A DNA stretch of 51,935 nucleotides, from NCBI RefSeq assembly GCF_027364955.1, contig NZ_DAHXOI010000016.1, forward strand, positions 1 to 51,935. Reading direction: 5' to 3'. Positions 42,526 to 51,456 of the stretch are shown here, one piece after another. Position numbers and translations under genes: made by a program. The notes under the pieces were generated by a model. It was not told where the DNA came from, ran no database searches, and worked only from the letters and a program-made list of their open reading frames with translations. The first letter of the stretch is position 1. Each line of letters begins with the position of its first letter. Origin of the DNA: Ferrimicrobium sp. GTDB lineage: Bacteria; Actinomycetota; Acidimicrobiia; Acidimicrobiales; Acidimicrobiaceae.

Positions 42526-45500
42526 ATGAAGCTCCAGTTCAAGGTTCAACAGTACCAGACGGAAGCCGTCGATGCGGTGGTCGATGTGTTCGCTGGTCAG
42601 CCATTCGCAGACGGGGTCAGATACCGCATCGACCGAGGTCGGGTTGCTGCATCAACCCTGCCAGAGGACGCCGGCCTTCGCAACAGTGAAATTGCATTGA
42701 CGCCGACGTCACTTCTAGAGAATGTGCAGGAGGTCCAACGTAGGCGCGGCTTGCCGTTATCGCGGGGTCTCGACAGTTCGCCGGCCGCTCCGCTCAACCT
42801 TGACATCGAAATGGAAACCGGCACAGGGAAGACCTACGTATACACGAAGACGATCATGGAGCTGCACAAGCGGTACGGCTGGTCAAAATACATCGTGGTC
42901 GTGCCGAGCATCGCGATCCGCGAGGGCGTGAAGAAGTCCTTCGACATCACCGCAGACCACTTCCAGCAACTCTACGGAACTAAGCCCCGCACATTCGTCT
43001 ACAACTCCTCGAGCCTGCCCGAAGTGGAACGGTTCTCATCCGGCTCCCTTGTGCAGGTGATGATCATCAACATTCAAGCCTTTAACGCCACCGGGAAGGA
43101 TGCCCGCAGAATCTACGAGGTGCTCGATGACTTCCAGTCGCGCAGACCCATCGACGTCATCGCGGCAAACCACCCCATCCTAATAATCGATGAGCCACAA
43201 AAGATCGAGGGCGATGACAAAAGGCCGTCGAAGTCGCTCCAAGCGCTGAGCCAGTTCAACGCACTGTTCGCACTTCGCTATTCGGCTACCCACAAGATCG
43301 AGCGTACGAAGGTGTATCGACTCGACGCGCTCGACGCCTACAATCAGAAGCTTGTAAAAAAAATCGCCGTGCGCGGTATCACCGTTAAGGGGCTCTCCGG
43401 CAGCAGCGCCTATCTATATGTCGACGGGCTCGAAGTCGGCAAAGGCACCGAGTTCCCGAAGGCGCGGATCGAGCTGGAGTTTCAGACTAGGGGCGGGCCT
43501 ATTACGCGCAAGACGATTCGAGTCAAGAAGGGCTCCCGACTGCACGACCTGTCCGGCGAGATCGAGGCATACAAGAACCTCGTCGTGGTGGACGTCGACG
43601 CTAATCGGGACATCATTGAACTCAGCAATGGAGATATCATCACCGCAGGTCAGGTGACACAGGACGTCACTGACGACGTGAAGCGTCGCATCCAGATTCG
43701 AGAGGTGATCCGAGCTCACCTCGAAAAGGAACGCGAACTGTACGCCCAGGGCATCAAGGTGCTCTCTTTGTTCTTCATAGACGAGGTCGCAAAGTACCGC
43801 GACTACAGCCGAGAGGACACCCTCGGTGAGTACGCTCGTGTCTTCGAGGAGGAGTACGAATCGCTCCTCACTGACTTCCTCTATCATCTTAACCTAGACG
43901 ACTCGAGGCGCTACCGGGAGTACTTGGAGTCGATCCCTGTAACCAAGACTCATCAGGGATACTTCTCCATCGACAAGAAGACTGGCCGCAGCATCGATGG
44001 CGCTATCAAGAAGACCGGGGAGACCGCAGGCCAGTCCGATGACGTGGATGCCTACGACCTAATCCTGAAAGACAAAGAGAGGCTGCTCTCGTTCGAAGAG
44101 CCAGTGCGTTTCATCTGGTCGCACTCCGCCCTTCGCGAGGGCTGGGATAATCCTAACGTCTTTGTGATGGGGATGCTCAAGAAGAGCGACAACACGACCA
44201 CTCGACGACAAGAGATCGGCCGCGGTCTGAGACTGTCTGTCGACCAGCACGGCGAACGGATGGACAACCCGGTGACGGTTCATGACATCAACGAACTGAC
44301 CGTGGTGACCGACGAGTCCTACACCTCCTTTGTAACAGCGTTGCAGAAAGAGATCGTGGAGTCTCTGAGCGCCAGCCCGCGTAAGGCAACGACCGAGTTC
44401 TTCGTCGGAAAAGTCGTCTACGACCAGTCTGGTACACCACACACCATCACGCTCGATGACGCTAAGAAGCTCAAGTTCTGGCTCATGAAAAATGACTTCA
44501 CCGATTACGACGACCATCTCACCGATACATGGATTAATCGCGGAGCCCTATCCGAAATCCCGGAGATGCTACCGGAATTGCAGCCATTCTTCTATCAAGT
44601 GGTAGACCTTGTCGACTCACTGAACGTCGCGCTTCCGTCAGTCACTGACGGCCGCAAGCCCAAACGCATTCCGCTCAACGAGACGAACTTCGCCAAGAAA
44701 GAATTCCAGGAGCTGTGGGAGCGAATCAACCACCGCACGGTCTACCAAGTTGAGTTCGACTCTGCGGAACTAATCGCGAAGTGCATCGACACGCTCGACG
44801 AATCACTAAACGTCGCTGTCATGCAGTATGTCGTCCAGAAGGGAGTCCAGCTCACTGCTATTGAGGTCAAAGACCTTGAAGCCGGTGAAGCCTTCGAGGT
44901 CACCACGACCAAGATCGAGGAGTCGTCACTCAGCGCAGGGTCAACGGTCGAGTACGACCTTCTCGGCGAGATTGCCGAGAAGACACAGCTCACCCGTCGA
45001 ACCTGCGCCGCGATCCTGACTGGCATCAACCCGGACACATTCGCCAAGTTTAAGCGGAACCCCGAGCAGTTCATCACCGAGACCTCCCGCCTAGTCAATG
45101 AGCAGAAGGCCACTGTCATCGTCGAACACCTGGCGTATGATCCACTCGACGATCGCTACGACGCCTCAATCTTTACGGAGAACCAAACCGCTCAGGATCT
45201 GACAAAAGCCGGCGGCAAGCTCAAGAAGAGTGTATACGAGTACGTCGTCACGGACTCGAATATCGAACGATCCTTCGTCGAGATGCTTGACGTCAGCGAC
45301 GAGGTAGTCGTGTATTCCAGGCTGCCACGAGGGTTCTTCATCCCCACTCCGGTCGGCGACTACCATCCGGACTGGGCTATCGCCTTCGTGGAGGGAAAGG
45401 TTAAACACGTCTACTTTGTCGCTGAGACCAAGGGCTCGATGTCCACGCTTCAGCTCAAGGGCATCGAGAAAGCCAAGATCGAGTGCGCCCGCAAGTTCTT

Positions 45501-45591
45501 CGCCTCGCTCAGCGAACGAGCCGAACGCGCCGGCGTGAAGTATGATGTCGTCGACAGCTACGATTCGCTGCTCAGCCTCGTGATGGCCTGA
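42526..45591 (+). CDS. Type III restriction endonuclease subunit
   Basis: The 1021-aa protein is the full length for Res. The helicase core has Walker A METGTGKTYVYTK near residue 95, motif II ILIIDEPQKIEG near 220, a FIWSHSALREGWDNPNVFV block near 530 and RRQEIGRGLRL. The C-terminal nuclease has the PD-(D/E)XK set: PDWAIAF followed by VYFVAETKGS near 970. It would form the ATP-dependent cutting complex with Mod. All key residues are intact, so restriction should be functional. It is the last gene of the four-gene operon, which ends at the decayed IS110 element. Confidence 0.94.
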   Translation: MKLQFKVQQYQTEAVDAVVDVFAGQPFADGVRYRIDRGRVAASTLPEDAGLRNSEIALTPTSLLENVQEVQRRRGLPLSRGLDSSPAAPLNLDIEMETGTGKTYVYTKTIMELHKRYGWSKYIVVVPSIAIREGVKKSFDITADHFQQLYGTKPRTFVYNSSSLPEVERFSSGSLVQVMIINIQAFNATGKDARRIYEVLDDFQSRRPIDVIAANHPILIIDEPQKIEGDDKRPSKSLQALSQFNALFALRYSATHKIERTKVYRLDALDAYNQKLVKKIAVRGITVKGLSGSSAYLYVDGLEVGKGTEFPKARIELEFQTRGGPITRKTIRVKKGSRLHDLSGEIEAYKNLVVVDVDANRDIIELSNGDIITAGQVTQDVTDDVKRRIQIREVIRAHLEKERELYAQGIKVLSLFFIDEVAKYRDYSREDTLGEYARVFEEEYESLLTDFLYHLNLDDSRRYREYLESIPVTKTHQGYFSIDKKTGRSIDGAIKKTGETAGQSDDVDAYDLILKDKERLLSFEEPVRFIWSHSALREGWDNPNVFVMGMLKKSDNTTTRRQEIGRGLRLSVDQHGERMDNPVTVHDINELTVVTDESYTSFVTALQKEIVESLSASPRKATTEFFVGKVVYDQSGTPHTITLDDAKKLKFWLMKNDFTDYDDHLTDTWINRGALSEIPEMLPELQPFFYQVVDLVDSLNVALPSVTDGRKPKRIPLNETNFAKKEFQELWERINHRTVYQVEFDSAELIAKCIDTLDESLNVAVMQYVVQKGVQLTAIEVKDLEAGEAFEVTTTKIEESSLSAGSTVEYDLLGEIAEKTQLTRRTCAAILTGINPDTFAKFKRNPEQFITETSRLVNEQKATVIVEHLAYDPLDDRYDASIFTENQTAQDLTKAGGKLKKSVYEYVVTDSNIERSFVEMLDVSDEVVVYSRLPRGFFIPTPVGDYHPDWAIAFVEGKVKHVYFVAETKGSMSTLQLKGIEKAKIECARKFFASLSERAERAGVKYDVVDSYDSLLSLVMA

Positions 45592-45769
45592 GGAGGCTTA
45601 TACGGATCTTCGAAAATAATGTGGTAATCTGGAATCAGGGTTCACTAGGAATCGGTGGGTCGTTGATCGTTCCGAGGGTAGTTGACTGGAGTGGATCTCC
45701 CTTCAAGGACTCAGATGGTTAGGGCCAGGCTCTAAAGTGTAATGCCTCCTACCAGGAGAAACAGGGACG
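45592..45769. other. Interval between the res gene and the IS110 remnant
   Basis: No coding frame is seen. It could contain the right end of the IS110-family insertion, because the transposase is read toward it. I cannot identify the element boundary. Confidence 0.35.
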
Positions 45770-45814
45770 ACAAGACCTAAGCATCCCACGATGCGAGAGT
45801 GGTATAGGTCTTGT
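45770..45814 (-). terminator. Bipartite stem-loop just beyond the transposase stop
   Basis: A perfect 10-bp stem ACAAGACCTA/TAGGTCTTGT (45770-45779 with 45805-45814) encloses an inner 5-bp hairpin GCATC/GATGC (45781-45794). It starts 13 bp past the IS110 transposase stop and lies between convergent genes. It may be a bidirectional terminator, or part of a structured RNA encoded in the element's non-coding end. Confidence 0.5.
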
Positions 45815-45826
45815 GAATCGTTCGGT

Positions 45827-47068
45827 CTAGGCGACCCTCCCGGTTATGGTGACCTCGAACCCGAGAGCTTCGATCCGTTTGCTAAGTCGCTTTACCTGAG
45901 CTTCGGGATCATTGTGGGTCTCAAAGTAATCAGCCCCTAGATCTTGGTAGAGTTCTCCATTGGTAAGGAGATGCCAGACGACGTTTAACATGGAGTTGGC
46001 TACCGCAACGGCTGCCTTGTTGGGCCCTCGCCGTCTGGCGATTCGCGCATACTGGGCAGATGAGTAGGTTCCTTTTGTACGAGCCGCCGCCCGAGCAGCC
46101 TCTATCATCGCACGCTTTAACGACGTAGATCCATGTCTGGTACCTGCTGGCTTTCGCTTACCAGCTGACTCATAACTAGCAGGGGCTAGTCCAGCCCACG
46201 CACACAGATGTTGGGCGGTTGGAAACCTCGACATGTCACCCCCGGTCTCAGCGATGATCACCTGAGCTGTGATGGTAGAGATACCCGGAATGGATGATAC
46301 CAGAGCGACGGCGGACTCAAAAGGGTGCGAGACGCTCACAGATCTCCTCGGTGAGTGCCCCGATCGCAGCATCCAGATAATCGATGTGGTCAATGATCTG
46401 TCTGGCGACGAAGGCATGGTGGGCTCCGAAGTGTCCATAGAGTGCCTCCTCGAGTTGAGGGATCTTGGCTCGCATCCTGGACTTGGCCATCTGGGCCAAG
46501 ACTATGGGATCCCTTTCACCCGCGATGAGTGCCTCAATAATCTGTCTCGATGAGGCACTCCACACCCCAGAGGCTACCGAGGTGAGCTTGATGCCAGCGT
46601 CTTTCCAGAACCTTCTCTAGGCGTTGGATCTCTCTTGCCCTAGCGTCCACTTGGGTCTTGCGATATCGGGTCAACTCACGAAGTTCACGAATCTCAGGTG
46701 GAGGTACAAAGCTTGGCCGTACCATGCCATGGGCGGCAACGTCTGCGAGCCATTCGGCATCTGCGAGGTCCGTCTTTCTGCCAGGTACATTCTTAACGTG
46801 CTGTGCGTTATGAGAGCCAGAGCTTGTCAAAGAGTCCCTCCAGTGCGTAGTACACCGGCTTCCAGTACACACCTGTTGCCTCCATCACCACGGTTGACGC
46901 TCCGGCAGCAATGAGGAACTGGGCTAAGTCACCTAGTCCTTTACGTGTGGTGGCAAAGGTCTCCTTGGAAAGGGTGACCATGCCATCTGGTTCTCGAACT
47001 CGCGTGCATGCGACGACGGTGTCACGGTGCACGTCAAGACCACCTACCTTCTCTGCTATCTCCTTCAT
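45827..47068 (-). mobile_element. IS110-family transposase, decayed by three frameshifts
   Basis: Reading on minus from ATG 47068, four successive frames together encode one IS110 transposase. The N-terminal RuvC-like DEDD part has GGLDVHRDTVVAC, MEATGVYWKPV and, in the next frame, KTDLADAEWLADVA. A coiled-coil middle follows, then the Tnp IS116/IS110/IS902 domain with SSIPGISTITAQVIIAE, LCAWAGLAPASYESAGKRKPAGTRHGS and VWHLLTNGELYQD. Shifts occur near 46825, near 46609 (an extra A in AAA) and near 46321 (an extra T in TTT); two are single-base homopolymer expansions. The transposase is therefore inactive unless these are sequencing errors. IS110 elements use a bridge RNA encoded in their non-coding end. 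Element termini were not identified. Confidence 0.85.
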
Positions 47069-47076
47069 CTCACCAC

Positions 47077-47096
47077 CTCCCTGGTGTTTCAGGGAG
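47077..47096 (-). promoter_or_regulatory. Hairpin over the transposase ribosome-binding site
   Basis: A 7-bp stem CTCCCTG/CAGGGAG with a 6-base loop lies 9-28 bases before the transposase ATG. Its 3' arm contains most of the GGGAGG Shine-Dalgarno sequence, so folding would hide it and limit transposase translation. It could also belong to the element's non-coding RNA. Confidence 0.45.
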
Positions 47097-47523
47097 CCGT
47101 CTCGTCAGGGGGACTACGATAAAGCGAAATCTAAAGTTCGTGCTCGAAGCGACAATAATTAGTCCTCCTGATTCCCCGCATCAGACTAACCGCGCGCAAC
47201 CAAGGCTGCAAGAAATATTCGATGACTCACGAGACGGCCCACCGCAAGCATTACATACATTTGTGGTGTGCGCTCGTTCATCAGGACTAAGAGTTTAACG
47301 GAAGACAGTGGAAGCGCCCTTTCTGATTCGATGATGTGCTGCGCGTTGTCTTCATAAACGAATTACATGAGGACCGCATAGTTGGCAAGAATGGGCGACA
47401 GTCATCACCTCGGAATAATGCCTATATCGAACCAGAGACGAGGGGACCCGCGTTGATCGTTGGTGACGGAGTGAGCCGGCGTCCTCTCCCCTTGCCAGGG
47501 GCTATGGGCTTCTATATCTCGTT
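47097..47523. other. Interval between IS110 remnant and hamB
   Basis: No gene is seen. A plus-strand frame (47336-47824) overlaps hamB antisense and is not credible. The part nearest the transposase is where the left non-coding end of an IS110 element, and any bridge-RNA gene, would lie. Confidence 0.4.
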
Positions 47524-50079
47524 CTATGAAGACGAGGAATACCGATCAAAGACCATCTCTATCTCGCGCCGAACCAGCGCTGGCAGTTCGTTGAGCACAT
47601 CGCGATGTTCGTTCACCCATGATGTAACTTCTTCTCGGCTGAGACTGTCGGGAACAATGAATTCGGACAGTGCAACTGCGCTGGTTCGTGAAAGCCCGAG
47701 CACCATGAGTGATACTTCCGTCACCCGCGAGACACCCAATTCCAGCATCATGCTAATGTCAGGAAGATCCGAAGTCACTTCGCGACCTTGTTGTCGAAGA
47801 TGTAGGAAAAGCACGTCAGTGTAGCAGGCGAGATACTTCGGTCCTTGGAATCGGGCAACCTGTTCAACGTCGTGCATCACATCACGAATCTCTTTTGGCA
47901 GCTTGTAAGGGCGATTATTGCGCTGAAGGTAGCCAATGCGACCATCGATCAATTTCGCAAGCGATGTTCCGCGCATCCAGTTGGTGATCAATATAGCAAG
48001 CGCTATCTGGCGTGAATGCTCTCCGAAAGCCGCTCCGAGTTCCTGATTCGCAAGATTAAGAGCCAGCTGATAGTTATCGACAGCGTCACTACTCTCAGGT
48101 GGCGCAAGAACAAGATCATCGGGGTTGTCATAAGTTCGGAACCGCTCTAAGAGCCGTTGCATTGCAGCGGGGCTGATTCCCGAGTGTCGTTCCAATAGTA
48201 CGACGTCAATGTCAGTCGGCTCCACCGCGGTGCGGATCGCCAATTCGAGTCGCTGAGCGTCTGCGTCAGTAAGCTTAGGGAGATTCGACAGACCAGCACC
48301 AGATATAACTCGCGCAGCGAGGTAGCTGTAGAGAGCTTCCAGCATAGGGTTAGCCCTAGCCACATCGAGCGGCGCCCCACCATCAATATAAGCGACCACG
48401 GCCCCGACGTCAGCTAACGCCTCTTGAGTCGCACGTGTCATTGGTTGTCGCTTGCGGCTGGTAGGGAGCTCAGTCCAGCACCTAGGGCGGTTAGCGTCTA
48501 CGCAAACGATGTTACCCTGGAACTCTTGACCCCAACGCCCTGCACGGCCGGCTAGGTTCCAGAAGTCCGCCGCACTCATTGGAGTGCCGTTGCCTTTCTT
48601 AGGGTTACGTGCGAACAGGTTACGGCATGGCAGATTAACGCCCTCAAGTAGAGTTGACGTGCACACCAAGTAGTTAAGCGTACCGCTGCGGAACAGACGC
48701 TCAATCTCGGTTCGGACAGGCAACGGCATGTTGCCATAGTGAAATGCGACGCCACGCAGCACTACAGTTGCCAACGCATACTGCGGGTGGATAGTCTTCT
48801 GAATGAGTTCTCGGAGGTCGACAATACCTTGTTCATAGGAAATGTCTGCGTCCGATCCCAACGCCTCATAGATCTGCAGGGCCGTCCTCTCGGCATCGGC
48901 GGCTCCATTGACGTAAACTACATTCCCCCCTCCAGATTTGCCCAGGGCTACGGCTACGAGTGGTAATCGTTTGCTATCTGGCTGAGGGCGAGCAGGAAGG
49001 TCGAACTCGCCGATGTCGCTTGGCTGGCTATCGAGCACTAGCTGAAGCTTCCAGAGCGTCGGACGACGCGGAACCTGATCGACCCAGATCAAATTCTGAT
49101 TAACAGTAATCCAGTCACTACTTACCGTAGCGATATTCGCATTGTATCCGGCACCCTCCAATAGCAGCTCTGGATTGGAAGACAGCGGGCTCGCAAAAAT
49201 GACCTGGCTTGCAGGGTTCCGACGGACACCTTCCTCAATGGTTTGTTGGAGCAAGACACCCCGTGCTCCATCACCAAACTTCTGCGCTTCATCCACGAAT
49301 AGCAGGTCGGCACCTTCTGCGGGCAATCTCTGTTGCAGTAGATGGAGCCGCTCCTGAGTGAGCACGAGGATCTTACGTCTTCGCGCTTCAATTTCAGCAT
49401 CCCATGGGACTGAGTAGATCCCCACATCCATTGCCACAAACTGCTCGCTAAGATCACCGCTCACTTCTTCTATAAGCGCACGAGTTGGTACAACATAGAT
49501 CCCCGTAAACCGCTCCCGATCGGCCATGCATTCCTCGAACCATCGACGCACAATATACGATTTGCCGGCTGACGTCGGTGCAGAGACACTAACCCAACGA
49601 GCCTCCTGTGCGGCATCCCAGAATCGTCGCTGAAACGGGTTGGCCTTCACCACGCCGCTACCGGTGACAGGGATTGTCAGCTCTAGGCGTCGACGTACCA
49701 CGTCTAGCTGCAACGTGGTAGGTGCCCGTGTCCAGGAATCCGATGGAATTATTCCGCGATCGACGGCGAGACTGAGCGACGGCAGATTTCCCATCCGTTC
49801 AAGCAGAATCACCGCTGCATTCCGATGGTGACTCAGTGTGTCATCGGCGAGCAAACAGCCTTGCGCTATTCGCAAGGCGAGATCCTGAGCAGCTTCGTCG
49901 TCCTCGGCTGTTAACGCACTCGCGAGCGACAGCGCTCGCGGCCAATCAATTGGGAACTGCTCGCCGGTAGAACGCACAACGCCAAAATCGTGTAGAACAC
50001 CGTGTCGTGCTATCTCCATGCGTATTGTCGCGGTGCTCTCGTTGCTAAGGATAGCTGCAGCGATTGGGGATACCGTCAT
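47524..50079 (-). CDS. Hachiman helicase HamB
   Basis: The 851-aa protein is a Ski2-like superfamily 2 helicase. Motif I is SAPTSAGKSYIVRR near residue 170, motif II LLFVDEAQKFGDG near 265, and in the second lobe LVCTSTLLEGVNLPCRNLF and motif VI FWNLAGRAGRWG near 490-520. About 150 N-terminal helical residues precede the core, and an alpha-helical region follows it. In Hachiman, HamB senses damaged or phage DNA using ATP and releases the HamA nuclease. It follows hamA with a four-base start-stop overlap, the standard Hachiman order. All core helicase motifs are intact. Confidence 0.92.
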   Translation of the reverse strand: MTVSPIAAAILSNESTATIRMEIARHGVLHDFGVVRSTGEQFPIDWPRALSLASALTAEDDEAAQDLALRIAQGCLLADDTLSHHRNAAVILLERMGNLPSLSLAVDRGIIPSDSWTRAPTTLQLDVVRRRLELTIPVTGSGVVKANPFQRRFWDAAQEARWVSVSAPTSAGKSYIVRRWFEECMADRERFTGIYVVPTRALIEEVSGDLSEQFVAMDVGIYSVPWDAEIEARRRKILVLTQERLHLLQQRLPAEGADLLFVDEAQKFGDGARGVLLQQTIEEGVRRNPASQVIFASPLSSNPELLLEGAGYNANIATVSSDWITVNQNLIWVDQVPRRPTLWKLQLVLDSQPSDIGEFDLPARPQPDSKRLPLVAVALGKSGGGNVVYVNGAADAERTALQIYEALGSDADISYEQGIVDLRELIQKTIHPQYALATVVLRGVAFHYGNMPLPVRTEIERLFRSGTLNYLVCTSTLLEGVNLPCRNLFARNPKKGNGTPMSAADFWNLAGRAGRWGQEFQGNIVCVDANRPRCWTELPTSRKRQPMTRATQEALADVGAVVAYIDGGAPLDVARANPMLEALYSYLAARVISGAGLSNLPKLTDADAQRLELAIRTAVEPTDIDVVLLERHSGISPAAMQRLLERFRTYDNPDDLVLAPPESSDAVDNYQLALNLANQELGAAFGEHSRQIALAILITNWMRGTSLAKLIDGRIGYLQRNNRPYKLPKEIRDVMHDVEQVARFQGPKYLACYTDVLFLHLRQQGREVTSDLPDISMMLELGVSRVTEVSLMVLGLSRTSAVALSEFIVPDSLSREEVTSWVNEHRDVLNELPALVRREIEMVFDRYSSSS

Positions 50080-51053
50080 TTAGCAAGACCAAGACTTCGT
50101 AGAAACTCATCACGAAAGTCCTGGACTGACGGAAGAGGAACGAGAAATATCTCAAGCTCAAACCTAGTAAGCCTCTTGTTTGTAATCGCCGTTACAAGTC
50201 TGGCACGCCACCCGTTCATCGCTTCAGCAACTTCGCCTCGAATCGAGGCATCTGCATTTTGTGGAGAGGAGTAGTCGCCCAATGAGAATCCCACAAGACA
50301 GGCCCCACGTACCACAAGCTGCGATGCCTCCATAGCACCCTCGGTGAAATAGCGAGCCAAGGCGGCAGTAAGCTCTGCATCACCTGCATCGAGATTATCA
50401 CGCAATAGAAGGATATCCCGCTGAGCCATCCCGTTACCAACATCCAAGAGATACGGAGCGAGGCTCTCGAGTACTGCGTCGATTGCGGTAGTGACAGTCC
50501 TATGCATCTTCGCTTCGCCATAATATACGGCCAACTTGCCATCTGGGAGGGCTCGGGCGTGCACCCCATCCACGCCATGGGAGTGCATCTGCGAATTCGT
50601 CTTTAATGGCATCTTGCATAAGATCTGTGGCAGCCCAAGGGACATCTCGAGCAGCGCATAAAGCAACAGCTCTCCACCTTCTCCTGTGGTACTTACGTTC
50701 GCGAACAATTCTTTGGCTTCTCGCTGCAACTTGAGGAAACTATCAGTCGACTTAGTGATTTCTGCGAGTCTAAAGGCCTCGTTGATGCGGCTCCGGGGCA
50801 CACAATAGTCGACAATCCTATCGGTTAGCATATTGACCAGTGCTTGTACCCTTGGGTTACCTTGGGGGTCAACTCTTACATAGTGGAATCGGCATGTCGC
50901 CAAGGTATTTGGCAGCGCGGTCGCTTCACCCACCAAGGTCAGGTAGGGTTCAAGAGATTGCTCATCTCCCCGCGGCAATCGCTCAAGGGCACTTACAAAC
51001 CAAGGTTCAGCTCCATCATCGCGAAGGTCTTGGACAACGTTTGCAGTGCTCAT
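50076..51053 (-). CDS. Hachiman nuclease HamA (DUF1837)
   Basis: The 325-aa protein has the DUF1837 layout. The PD-(D/E)XK-type active site can be read as E128 (TGEGGELLLYALLE), D162 (HGVDGVHA) and E180-x-K182 (YYGEAKMH). HamA is a DNase kept inactive in complex with HamB until the helicase meets damaged DNA; it then degrades cellular and phage DNA. The N-terminal 100 residues form the family's HamB-binding region by homology. The ATG at 51053 lacks a strong ribosome-binding site. Its stop overlaps the hamB start. No active-site residue is missing, so the system should work. Confidence 0.9.
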   Translation of the reverse strand: MSTANVVQDLRDDGAEPWFVSALERLPRGDEQSLEPYLTLVGEATALPNTLATCRFHYVRVDPQGNPRVQALVNMLTDRIVDYCVPRSRINEAFRLAEITKSTDSFLKLQREAKELFANVSTTGEGGELLLYALLEMSLGLPQILCKMPLKTNSQMHSHGVDGVHARALPDGKLAVYYGEAKMHRTVTTAIDAVLESLAPYLLDVGNGMAQRDILLLRDNLDAGDAELTAALARYFTEGAMEASQLVVRGACLVGFSLGDYSSPQNADASIRGEVAEAMNGWRARLVTAITNKRLTRFELEIFLVPLPSVQDFRDEFLRSLGLAK

Positions 51054-51456
51054 TTGTATAGCCCACTGGCATTAGGGAAGTCATCAGAGGATCCAGTGCC
51101 TGGAAAAACGACCGTGCAAGAGCAACTTCCTGCCCCGTTGATAGTCCAGGTATTCAGGTTGGACTGGTGCGGTATCGTATTTTGATGCCCAACGAGATCG
51201 GCTGATGATAGCGCTGATCGACGCCTTGGTGCAGACACGATTATGTTGATATGGAAGAACACTCGCTTGTTATGCTACTTCATTTCGTGGCATCTGTTCA
51301 GTCGTTGGTATGGAAAAATGGACTTCCACAGTTATGCGACCTAGGGACGTATGATGAACACACCCGTTCTGAGCTGCACTGATGCTAATCTATGACTACA
51401 TATGAGTGGTTAAGATTCGAACTTCGAATTAGTTACCAAGCTACCTCTCGTAGCCC
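51054..51456. other. Interval between hamA and the surface-protein gene
   Basis: No gene is supported. It should contain the promoter of hamAB and could contain the right boundary of the mobile region, but I find no second copy of the tRNA-Arg(ACG) 3' end here. Confidence 0.4.

Noticed and set aside
47336-47824. 162-aa plus frame upstream of and antisense to hamB
   Set aside because: Two thirds overlap hamB on the other strand, it is rich in S, R and T, and it has no recognisable domain.
51405-51440. AGATTCGAACT stretch as a possible right att copy of the tRNA-Arg element
   Set aside because: Only about 11 bases agree with the tRNA 3' half and the flanks differ. That is too short to support an attachment site.
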